Shown here piece after piece: positions 57,243 to 64,000 of a DNA stretch of 64,000 bases. The stretch spans positions 261,218-325,217 of the forward strand of contig ATWE01000004.1 of the NCBI GenBank assembly GCA_000421085.1, given 5' to 3'. This DNA is from Ensifer sp. USDA 6670 (GTDB taxonomy: Bacteria > Pseudomonadota > Alphaproteobacteria > Rhizobiales > Rhizobiaceae). Numbering within the stretch: the first letter of the stretch is position 1; every line of letters starts with the position of its first letter. Position numbers and translations under genes: made by a program. The notes below the pieces were generated by a model. It was not told the DNA's origin, did not search any database, and saw only the letters and a list, made by a program, of their open reading frames with translations.

Positions 57243-58892
57243 TTACCTGTCGCTCACCGCCCAGCGCGGATTGATCCACGGCTCCTGGTTCGAGCGGGCG
57301 AGTGGCTGCTTGCCGAGGATATGATCAGCGGCCTTTTCGCCGGTCATGATCGAGGGGGCGTTCAGGTTGCCATAGGTGATGTGTGGGAAGATCGAGGAGT
57401 CGGCGACACGAAGCCCGTCGACGCCGATAACCCGGGTTTCTGGATCGACCACGGCCATCGGGTCGTCCTTCGCACCCATCTTGCAGGTGCCGCAGGGATG
57501 ATAGGCGCTTTCGAGATGCTCGCGTAGGAACCCGTCGATCTCCTCGTCCGTCTGCACCTTTTCGCCGGGTTGGATTTCGGGGCCGCGATAGAGGTCGAAA
57601 GCCCTTTGCCCGAAAATCTCGCGCGTGAGCCGCACGCAATGACGGAACTTCTCCCAGTCCTCCGGATGGCTCATATAGTTGAAGCGGATCACCGGGTCGG
57701 CCTTCGGGTCGGAGGAGCGGAGCGAGACGTTGCCGCGCGACTTCGACAGGTTGTAGCCGACATGCACCTGGAAGCCGTGCGACTTTGCCGCCGCCTTGCC
57801 GTCATAGCTGATCGCCACCGGCAGGAAGTGGTATTGGATGTCCGGCTGCATCACGCCGGGTGCCGAGCGCAGGAAGGCGCAGGACTCGAACTGGTTGGAA
57901 ATGCCGAGGCCCCTCTTGAAGAAGAGCCACTGCGCACCGGCGACGCCCTGCCAGAACCATGGCAGCCAGGAATAGAGTGAAACCGGCTTCGTGCTCACCT
58001 GTTGGAAATAGAATTCCATGTGGTCCTGGAGGTTCTGACCGACGCCGGGCCGGTCGACCTTCACGTCAATTCCCATCTCCTTGAGGTGCGCAGCCGGCCC
58101 GATGCCGGACAGCATCAGCAGCTTCGGCGAATTGAACGAGGAGGCGGAGACGATCACTTCGCGATTGACCTTCACCACCTCGACCCGTCCGCCCCGCTCG
58201 ATCTCTACGCCCGTCGCCCGGCCGTTCTCAATGACGACCTTGCGGGCGAAGCAACGGATGAGCTCGACATTCGGACGTTTGAGAGCCGGCTTCAGATAGG
58301 CGGAAGCGGCCGACCAGCGGCGGCCCCGCCATGTCGTCTGCTCCATCAGCCCGAAGCCCTCCTGCTTCGAGCCGTTATAGTCCTCGGTGACTTCGAACCC
58401 GGCCTCCTTTCCCGCTTCGATGAAGGCGTGAAAAAGGGGATTTTTGACCGGGCCGCGCTGGACGTGCAGCGGCCCGTCGGTACCGCGCCATCCCTCTTCG
58501 CCGCCATGCGAATGCTCCATCCGCTTGTAATAGGGCAGCACGTCCGCATAGGACCAGCCTTGTGCGCCGAGTTCCTCCCAGCGGTTGAAGTCTTCCGAAT
58601 GCCCCCGGACATAGACCATGCCGTTGATCGAGGAGGAGCCGCCGATCACCTTACCGCGCGGCGCGGTGATGCGCCGGTTGTTGAGGTTCGGCTCGGGTTC
58701 GGAGAGATAGCCCCAATTATAGCGGTTCATACTCATCGGCCAGGCAAGCGCTGCCGGCATCTGGATGAACGGACCGACGTCCGAGCCGCCGAACTCGAGC
58801 ACGATGACCGAATTCCTGCCGTCTTCCGAGAGGCGATAGGCGAGCGCCGAGCCCGACGAGCCGGAACCGATGATGACGAAATCTGCCTGCAT
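57243..58892 (-). CDS. betA: Choline dehydrogenase
   Basis: A 549-residue GMC-family flavoprotein that oxidises choline to betaine aldehyde (and can go further to betaine) at the inner membrane. The FAD loop is [33 protein letters not shown] is GMC signature 1; [16 protein letters not shown] signature 2; and HPCGTCKMG plus NLNAPSIM near the end hold the active-site residues. ATG 58892 gives the known length. A full palindromic element separates it from betB. Confidence 0.97.
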   Translation of the reverse strand: MQADFVIIGSGSSGSALAYRLSEDGRNSVIVLEFGGSDVGPFIQMPAALAWPMSMNRYNWGYLSEPEPNLNNRRITAPRGKVIGGSSSINGMVYVRGHSEDFNRWEELGAQGWSYADVLPYYKRMEHSHGGEEGWRGTDGPLHVQRGPVKNPLFHAFIEAGKEAGFEVTEDYNGSKQEGFGLMEQTTWRGRRWSAASAYLKPALKRPNVELIRCFARKVVIENGRATGVEIERGGRVEVVKVNREVIVSASSFNSPKLLMLSGIGPAAHLKEMGIDVKVDRPGVGQNLQDHMEFYFQQVSTKPVSLYSWLPWFWQGVAGAQWLFFKRGLGISNQFESCAFLRSAPGVMQPDIQYHFLPVAISYDGKAAAKSHGFQVHVGYNLSKSRGNVSLRSSDPKADPVIRFNYMSHPEDWEKFRHCVRLTREIFGQRAFDLYRGPEIQPGEKVQTDEEIDGFLREHLESAYHPCGTCKMGAKDDPMAVVDPETRVIGVDGLRVADSSIFPHITYGNLNAPSIMTGEKAADHILGKQPLARSNQEPWINPRWAVSDR

Positions 58893-58924
58893 TCTCGCTG
58901 CTTTCTTTTTGGATGCACTCGGCA

Positions 58925-59072
58925 TGCCCCTCATCCGGCTGCCGCCACCTTCTCCCCGCTCGCGGGGAGAAGGACAAGCGGCGCCCGCTCAGTCCCTCTG
59001 CCGCCGGTGCGGAAGCTCGCCGCCTCCGGTCCCCTCTCCCCGCGAGCGGGGAGAGGGTTAGGGTGAGGGGCA
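58925..59072. repeat. Palindromic mosaic element (RIME-like) inside the bet operon
   Basis: About 148 bases with imperfect inverted ends GCCCCTCATCC (from 58926) and GGGTGAGGGGC (to 59071). Two internal hairpins have 12-base perfect arms: CCTTCTCCCCGC/GCGGGGAGAAGG (58948-58973) and CCCTCTCCCCGC/GCGGGGAGAGGG (59032-59057). Same plan as the copy at 30807-30955. In this place it may set the relative mRNA level of betB and betA. Confidence 0.8.
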
Positions 59073-59082
59073 AGTGCAACTT

Positions 59083-60546
59083 TCAATACGGCGCCTCGAC
59101 CGGCCCCATGCCGACATAGACGGTCTTGAGTTCGGTATAGTGGTTCAGCGCCGCGACCGAATTCTCGCGTCCGAAGCCCGATTGCTTGGACCCGCCAAAG
59201 GGGATCTCTACCGGGCAGAGATTGTAGGTGTTGATCCAGAGCGTGCCGGCCTCGAGCCGGTCGGCGACCCGGTGGGCGCGGGTGAGGTCGGCGGTGAAGA
59301 CGCCGGCCGAAAGGCCGAACTCGGTGGCGTTGGCGCGTGCGATGACTTCCGCCTCGTCGTCGAAGTCGAGCACGCACATGACCGGTCCGAAGATTTCTTC
59401 GCGCGCGATCGTCATCCCGTCGGTCACGTCGGCGAAGACGGTCGGCTGGATATAGGTGCCTTCGCCGCTCACGTTATTCGGAATGCCGCCGCCGGTGACG
59501 AGGCGGGCGCCTTCCGCCTTGCCCTTCTCGATATAGGAGAAGACCTTGTCGCGTTGCGCCGCCGAGACCATCGGCCCGAGCTGCGTCGCCTCGTCCAGGG
59601 GGTCGCCGATAACGATGGCTTCTGTGCGCTCCTTGAGGCGGGCGAGGAAAGGCTCCTTGATCTTCCTTTGCACGAAGACGCGGGTGCCGTTGGAGCAGAC
59701 CTGGCCGGTCGAATAGAAATTACCGAGCATGGCGCCGCCGATCGCGCTTTCGAGATCGGCATCGTCGAAGACGACCAGCGGCGACTTGCCGCCGAGTTCC
59801 ATGGTGACGTGCTTGAGTTCCGCCGCGGCGGCGCCCGCGACTTTCTTGCCCGTCGGCACGGAGCCGGTGAGCGACACCTTGGCGACGTCAGGATGGTTGA
59901 CGAGCAGGGGGCCCGTCGAGCGGTCGCCCTGAATGACGTTGAACAGGCCTTTCGGCAGACCCGCTTCGATAAGGATTTCGGCGATCTTCAATGCGCCGAG
60001 CGGGGTGTTTTCCGAAGGCTTGAACACCATCGCATTGCCGGCGACGAGCGCAGGCGCACCCTTCCAGCAGGCGATCTGCTGCGGATAGTTCCAGGCGCCG
60101 ATGCCGACGCAGACGCCGAGCGGCACCCGCTTCGTATAGGCGAAGTCGCCGCCGAGCGGGATATAATCGCCGTTGAGTGCGGCGGGCGCGACGCCGCCGA
60201 AAAATTCGAAACTGTCGGCGCCGGACGTCGGATCGGCCACGATGGTTTCCTGGATCGGCTTGCCGGTATCGAGCGTTTCGAGTTCGGAAAGCTCGCGGTT
60301 GCGCTGCCGCATGATCTCGGCGGCCCGCTTCAGGATGCGGCCGCGCGCCGTCGGGCTCATCGCCGCCCATTCCGGCTGTGCGCGCTTGGCCGCGGCGATC
60401 GCCTTCTCGACGATCGCGGGCGTTGCGGCATGGAGCCGGGCGATGACTTCGCCGGTTGCCGGATAGATGCTCTCGAAGGGCGTGCCGGCGGCGTCATCGA
60501 CATATTCGCCGTCGATGAAGTGCGAGGCTTTCGGTTGGGCTCTCAT
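59083..60546 (-). CDS. betB: Betaine-aldehyde dehydrogenase
   Basis: A 487-residue NAD(P)-dependent aldehyde dehydrogenase that makes glycine betaine. [12 protein letters not shown] is the nucleotide loop, [16 protein letters not shown] holds the general-base Glu, and [16 protein letters not shown] the catalytic Cys with the CSN signature of betaine-aldehyde dehydrogenases. One base separates its start side from the betC stop, so both are on one transcript. Confidence 0.97.
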   Translation of the reverse strand: MRAQPKASHFIDGEYVDDAAGTPFESIYPATGEVIARLHAATPAIVEKAIAAAKRAQPEWAAMSPTARGRILKRAAEIMRQRNRELSELETLDTGKPIQETIVADPTSGADSFEFFGGVAPAALNGDYIPLGGDFAYTKRVPLGVCVGIGAWNYPQQIACWKGAPALVAGNAMVFKPSENTPLGALKIAEILIEAGLPKGLFNVIQGDRSTGPLLVNHPDVAKVSLTGSVPTGKKVAGAAAAELKHVTMELGGKSPLVVFDDADLESAIGGAMLGNFYSTGQVCSNGTRVFVQRKIKEPFLARLKERTEAIVIGDPLDEATQLGPMVSAAQRDKVFSYIEKGKAEGARLVTGGGIPNNVSGEGTYIQPTVFADVTDGMTIAREEIFGPVMCVLDFDDEAEVIARANATEFGLSAGVFTADLTRAHRVADRLEAGTLWINTYNLCPVEIPFGGSKQSGFGRENSVAALNHYTELKTVYVGMGPVEAPY

Positions 60547-60547
60547 C

Positions 60548-62086
60548 TCATTCTCCTCGCGGATAGCGTTTGGATTCCTCGAGAGTGTCGAGGTTCATAT
60601 GGTTGCGCATGTAGCGCTCCGAAGCCTTCTGAAGCGGTTGGTGATCCCAGGGGTAATAGGCGCCGTTGCGAAGCGCTTCGTAGACCACCCAGCGCCGCGC
60701 CTGGCTCTCGCGCACGGCAGCGTCGAAGGCTTCCATGTCCCAATGCGCCGCGCGCATGTCGCGGAATGCCGTGAGCGTGGCCTGATCGACGGGCCCGCGA
60801 GGATTTTCCGCCAGGTTCGTGAGTTCCAGCGGATCTGCCTCGAGATCGAAGAGTTGCTCCGGATCGAGTGTGCAGTAGACATATTTCCACTTGCCCTCGC
60901 GGATGGCGACCAGCGGCGCATAGGAGGCCTCGGCCGCGTATTCCATCAGAACCGGTTCCGTGCGTTCGGCGCCGTTGATCATCGGCACGAGGCTGACGCC
61001 GTCGGTCCAGGGCTTCACTTCATCAAGCGAAATGCCGGCGAGGTCCGCAAGCGTCGGCGTCACGTCGAGATTGGAGGTCGGCGTCAGATGCAGACCGGGT
61101 GCGATGCCGGGGCCGGCGACCATCAGCGGCACGCGCGCCGAGCCTTCGAAGAAGTTCATCTTGAACCAGAGGCCGCGCTCGCCCAGCATGTCGCCGTGGT
61201 CGGAACAGAAGAGAATGAGCGTATCGTCGAGCATCCGTGTCCGCGTGAGCGTGTCGATCAGCTCGCCTACCTTTTCGTCGAGATAGGAGATATTGGCGAA
61301 ATAGGCGCGGCGCGAGCGGCGGACATTCTCCTCGGTCACGTCGAAATTCTGGTAGTCGCAGGAGAGCATGATGCGTTGCGAATGCGGGTCCTGCTCGTCG
61401 AGGGGAATGGCGCCGACCTCGGGCGTGAGGTGCTCGCAATCCTCGTAGAGATCCCAGAATTTCCGCCGCGCGACATAGGGGTCGTGCGGATGGGTGAAGG
61501 AGACGGTGAGGCACCAGGGACGCCGGCTGTCGTCGTCGTTTTCCCGCGAAAGCTGGTAGAGCTTCTGGTTTGCGAGGAAGGCCACCTCGTCGTCATATTC
61601 CATCTGATTGGTGATTTCGGCGACCCCGGCACCGGTGACGGAGCCGAGATTGTGATACCACCAGTCGATCCGCTCGCCGGGCTTGCGGTAATCCGGCGTC
61701 CAGCCGAAATCGGCGGGATAGATGTCGGTCGTCAGCCGCTCCTCGAAACCGTGCAATTGGTCCGGCCCGACGAAATGCATCTTGCCGGAAAGCGCGGTGT
61801 AGTAGCCGGCCCGGCGCAGGTGATGGGCATAGGTCGGGATCGATGACTGGTACTCGGCGGCATTGTCGTAAACCCGGGTGCGGCTCGGCAATTGCCCGGC
61901 CATGAAGGATGCGCGCGCTGGGGCACACAGGGGCGACGAGGTGTAGTTGTTGCGGAAGCGGGCCGATCGCTTGGCCAGCGCCTTCAGGTTGGGCGCATAC
62001 AGGAAGTCTGCAGGACCGTCCGGAAAGAGCTTTCCGTTCAACTGGTCCACCATGATGATCAGAATGTTAGGCTTCCCGGGGGTCAC
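60548..62086 (-). CDS. betC: Choline-sulfatase
   Basis: A 512-residue sulfatase that splits choline-O-sulfate into choline and sulfate. C54-A-P-A-R is the formylglycine site; the metal ligands include Asp14-Gln15 in IMVDQLNG and the [13 protein letters not shown] loop. GTG 62086 with AGAGGAAC upstream gives the length known for S. meliloti BetC. The gene start overlaps the betI end by 20 bases. A rhizobial speciality that allows use of choline sulfate as C, N, S and osmoprotectant source. Confidence 0.97.
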   Translation of the reverse strand: MTPGKPNILIIMVDQLNGKLFPDGPADFLYAPNLKALAKRSARFRNNYTSSPLCAPARASFMAGQLPSRTRVYDNAAEYQSSIPTYAHHLRRAGYYTALSGKMHFVGPDQLHGFEERLTTDIYPADFGWTPDYRKPGERIDWWYHNLGSVTGAGVAEITNQMEYDDEVAFLANQKLYQLSRENDDDSRRPWCLTVSFTHPHDPYVARRKFWDLYEDCEHLTPEVGAIPLDEQDPHSQRIMLSCDYQNFDVTEENVRRSRRAYFANISYLDEKVGELIDTLTRTRMLDDTLILFCSDHGDMLGERGLWFKMNFFEGSARVPLMVAGPGIAPGLHLTPTSNLDVTPTLADLAGISLDEVKPWTDGVSLVPMINGAERTEPVLMEYAAEASYAPLVAIREGKWKYVYCTLDPEQLFDLEADPLELTNLAENPRGPVDQATLTAFRDMRAAHWDMEAFDAAVRESQARRWVVYEALRNGAYYPWDHQPLQKASERYMRNHMNLDTLEESKRYPRGE

Positions 62087-62723
62087 TGGTCGGTTCCTCT
62101 TGTCTGGGGAGAGGGTCAGAATGAGAGGCTTCTCTGCCACCCACGCCCGCCCGCAAATGCGCATTCACATAATCTTCCGTGAGCGCGACCGATGCCTCGA
62201 TGCTGATCGGCGCCGACTTCAAACTTTGCCGGATGTAGAGCCCGTCGATCATCGCAGCCGCGCCTTCGGCGATGCGCTCCGCGTCGTCCGCCGGGCAGAG
62301 CGCTCTTAAGCCCTCAAGCAGATTGGAGCGCAGCCGCCGTGCATAGATCACGAGCAGCCGCCGCACCTCCTCCGACCGTTGCGCCTCCGAATAGAAGGCG
62401 AGCCAGGCGGCGACCGTCTCCGGCGCGAACTGATCGGCGCGGAAGCTCACGCGGATCAACGCGCTCACCCTTTCGCGCGGCGTGGCCGCCGCTTTCATCG
62501 CCGCGACGGCGTCGTCGCGCAATTTGCCGAGGAGGCTGCGGATCGTGGCGATCAGCAGCTGCTCCTTGCTGCCGAAATAGTGATGTGCGAGCGCGGGCGA
62601 GACGCCGGCCGTCCGCGCGATCTCGGACATGGTCACGGCGAGCGTACCCTGATCGCCGATCACGCGCAGCGCCGCATCGACCAGCGCCTTGCGGCGCACC
62701 GGTTCCATTCCGACCTTCGGCAT
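62067..62723 (-). CDS. betI: TetR-family repressor of the bet operon
   Basis: A 218-residue repressor. The HTH reads ALRVIGDQGTLAVTMSEIARTAGVSPALAHHYFGSKEQLL; the C-terminal ligand domain keeps the BetI pattern (FRADQFAPETVAAWLAFYSEAQ, GLYIRQSL). BetI represses betBA and is relieved by choline. The last ~20 residues ([21 protein letters not shown]) are encoded by a half palindromic element (about 62098-62128) and extend beyond the usual ~200-residue length, running 20 bases into betC. ATG 62723 is preferred; 62768 is possible. Confidence 0.95.
   Translation of the reverse strand: MPKVGMEPVRRKALVDAALRVIGDQGTLAVTMSEIARTAGVSPALAHHYFGSKEQLLIATIRSLLGKLRDDAVAAMKAAATPRERVSALIRVSFRADQFAPETVAAWLAFYSEAQRSEEVRRLLVIYARRLRSNLLEGLRALCPADDAERIAEGAAAMIDGLYIRQSLKSAPISIEASVALTEDYVNAHLRAGVGGREASHSDPLPRQEEPTSDPREA
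62098..62128. repeat. Half palindromic element within the betI 3' end
   Basis: Reading the minus strand, CTCATTCTGACCCTCTCCCC resembles CCCCTCACCCTAACCCTCTCCCC of the element between betA and betB, but the right-hand arm is missing. It encodes the extra BetI tail and lies just before the betC ribosome site. Confidence 0.5.
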
Positions 62724-62748
62724 CTTCGAACTCCTCGTACGCCAGTTT

Positions 62749-62776
62749 ATTTTTGATTGATCCATCAATCAATAAA
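62749..62776. promoter_or_regulatory. BetI-type operator
   Basis: Perfect arms TTGATTGAT (62753-62761) and ATCAATCAA (62764-62772) around CC, within a longer A/T-rich, nearly symmetric block. It ends about 26 bases upstream of the betI start and about 90 bases before the divergent HdeD gene. Position and A/T-rich dyad fit a TetR-class BetI site controlling betICBA. Confidence 0.75.
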
Positions 62777-62865
62777 AAATCTGCGCTTTTCTCTTTATTT
62801 TTGCTTGGAAATCCGGCTCAATCAGCGGGAGGCGTGCATGCGCATTGGCATGACTGGAGGTTGAA

Positions 62866-63414
62866 ATGGTTCACGCGGTCGATCCCGCCGGCAGAGAGGC
62901 CCTTGCCGGAAAATGGGGGTGGTTCGTCGCACTCGGCGTGCTTCTGATCATGTGCGGCGGCATCGCCTTCGGAAACCTGCTGATGGCGACAGTCGCCTCA
63001 GTCTATTACGTCGGTCTCATCATGCTGATCGGCGGCCTGCTCAATCTCGCCCACGCCTTCCAGGTCAAAAACTGGGGAAGCGTGTTCTACTGGATCTTGA
63101 GCGGCGCCTTTTACGCCGCGGCAGGCCTTTTCGCCTTCATCAACCCTGTTCTCGCCTCCTCCGTGCTGACGTTTCTGCTGGCCGTGGCGCTGATCGCCGC
63201 CGGTTGCTTCCGCATCTGGGTAGGGTTCAGGCTTCGGCCTCTCGGCGGCTGGGGGTGGATGGTCATCGGCGGTCTCGTGACCCTGCTGGCCGGCCTCATC
63301 ATCGCCGCCGGCTGGCCGGTCGACAGCCTATGGGTACTGGGCCTTTTCCTGGCGGTCGATCTCGTCATGCAGGGGCTGGCCTCGATTGCCTTCGGGGTTC
63401 TCGCAAGGGGCTGA
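62866..63414 (+). CDS. HdeD-family (DUF308) membrane protein
   Basis: A 182-residue inner-membrane protein with six transmembrane helices in three repeated hairpins (WFVALGVLLIMCGGIAFGN, LIMLIGGLLNLAHAFQ, FYWILSGAFYAAAGLFAFINP and onward), the DUF308/HdeD plan. HdeD helps acid resistance at high cell density in E. coli; the role here is unknown. AGGTTGAA lies before ATG 62866. It shares the intergenic region that contains the BetI operator. Confidence 0.85.
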   Translation: MVHAVDPAGREALAGKWGWFVALGVLLIMCGGIAFGNLLMATVASVYYVGLIMLIGGLLNLAHAFQVKNWGSVFYWILSGAFYAAAGLFAFINPVLASSVLTFLLAVALIAAGCFRIWVGFRLRPLGGWGWMVIGGLVTLLAGLIIAAGWPVDSLWVLGLFLAVDLVMQGLASIAFGVLARG

Positions 63415-63522
63415 GCAGGCCTTTTCCGAAGCTTCATCAAACTTTCACATTCGCGAAAGATTTCGTTGACCCCTGGCTCCGATGCTGGCGCGCGTTTGTG
63501 TGTCCTATCCCTGGAGCCCGGC

Positions 63523-64000
63523 ATGTCGGCCGCCCCCGCAGAAATTCTGTCGCTTCGCCGTCTCGGCGACGACCAAATCGTGACGCTTGCCAAGCTCGCC
63601 ATCGAGAATGCCCTCCAGCCGATCGTGGAAGCGACGACCGGGGCGGTGTTCGGCTATGAATCCCTCATGCGCGGGTTCGAGCGCCTAGGCTTCTCCTCGC
63701 CCGTCGAGTTGCTCGACCAGGCCGAGGCCGCCGGGCAGTTGTTCGCGCTCGAGCACCTGATCAACAGCCGCGCCGTCGCCGCCTTTGCCTCGCTCCCGGA
63801 CTTTTCGGCGCGCACGCTCTTCCTCAATTTCGATGCGAGGCTCATCGGCGGCGAGGGGGACATCGTCGAACGCCTCGTCAACCACTTGAAGCGCGCGAGT
63901 ATCGCTCCTTCCTCGCTTTGCTTCGAACTGTCGGAACGCTTCGACATCAGCAAGATGCCGGACTTCCCGATGCTCGTGCGGCGACTGCGGCTCGCGGGCT
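63523..64000 (+). CDS. EAL-domain protein, N-terminal part (3' end outside window)
   Basis: An open frame from ATG 63523 that runs past the window end; 159 residues are visible. Residues 23-60 read LAIENALQPIVEATTGAVFGYESLMRGFERLG, the start of an EAL domain with Ser in place of Ala in the EAL tripeptide (ESL); LFLNFDARLIGG supplies the conserved Asn and SLCFELSERFD the second Glu. A cyclic-di-GMP phosphodiesterase or sensor is likely. No transmembrane segment in the visible part. Whether a GGDEF domain follows cannot be told. Confidence 0.85.
   Translation, partial: MSAAPAEILSLRRLGDDQIVTLAKLAIENALQPIVEATTGAVFGYESLMRGFERLGFSSPVELLDQAEAAGQLFALEHLINSRAVAAFASLPDFSARTLFLNFDARLIGGEGDIVERLVNHLKRASIAPSSLCFELSERFDISKMPDFPMLVRRLRLAG

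Noticed and set aside
58925-59072. Transposon or MITE carrying terminal inverted repeats in the bet operon
   Set aside because: Inverted ends exist, but there is no evident target-site duplication and the internal hairpins match intergenic mosaic repeats instead.

Overview
The window is a GC-rich stretch of alphaproteobacterial chromosome, most likely Sinorhizobium/Ensifer and close to S. meliloti. The evidence is the content: a rhizobial betICBA choline-sulfate/choline operon, the GANTC methyltransferase CcrM, an aa3 cytochrome oxidase locus ordered ctaCDB-(small ORF)-ctaG-ctaE, an 898-residue pyruvate phosphate dikinase, a fused RibB protein with a degenerate RibA half, and rhizobial-type intergenic palindromes. 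Nearly everything is core housekeeping. I see no prophage, IS element, CRISPR array or secretion/defence island; the only mobile-type sequence is short palindromic mosaic elements and gene remnants.

Layout. 1-11.3 kb: 3' end of tldD, a penicillin-binding D,D-carboxypeptidase with a SPOR domain, a polysaccharide deacetylase, pdxH, a lipoprotein, a J-domain protein, fabI, a histidine phosphatase, a small DUF1344 protein, aroC, ribB(X) and an IalB-family protein. 11.3-18.3 kb: the aa3 oxidase locus (ctaC, ctaD, ctaB, small coxF-like gene, ctaG, ctaE, DUF983, SURF1), preceded by a perfect FNR/FixK box. 18.4-23.3 kb: ispH, thrB-rnhA, a peroxiredoxin, a DsbD-type periplasmic domain protein and YqgE/AlgH. 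23.4-30 kb (minus strand): a RimJ-type acetyltransferase coupled to a membrane GGDEF-EAL protein, then thrC followed by an M16 peptidase. 30-35.9 kb: a lipoprotein, an orphan branched-chain amino-acid binding protein, two HAD hydrolases, and an ArsR-type regulator divergent from ccrM. 35.9-45.2 kb: mutY, DUF721, a DsbA-like lipoprotein, smc and ppdK. 45.2-52.6 kb: small lipoproteins and hypothetical genes, an MBL-fold hydrolase, tRNA-Gln(TTG), a large MscS-type channel and tRNA-Pro(CGG). 52.8-57.2 kb: cysHDN for assimilatory sulfate reduction, divergent from a two-gene membrane/periplasmic unit. 57.2-64 kb: betI-betC-betB-betA with a BetI-type operator, an HdeD-family protein and the 5' end of an EAL-domain gene.

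How the genes work together. The cta genes supply subunits II, I and III, heme O synthesis, copper delivery and SURF1 assembly for one terminal oxidase. cysHDN turns sulfate into sulfite through APS. betC frees choline and sulfate from choline-O-sulfate; betA and betB oxidise choline to glycine betaine; betI senses choline. thrB and thrC catalyse the last two steps of threonine synthesis.

The observations most worth a second look are regulatory or architectural: an FNR/FixK box 21 bases before the ctaC start; a perfect 26-base palindrome covering the start codon of the regulator next to ccrM; twin CtrA-like sites before ccrM; a truncated DUF559 endonuclease remnant whose stop overlaps the smc start; a palindromic element whose half-copy has become the BetI C-terminus; a nested cruciform before ppdK; and a frameshifted secreted-peptide remnant before the DUF983 gene. 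All functional calls rest on reading motifs by eye; no database search was run.
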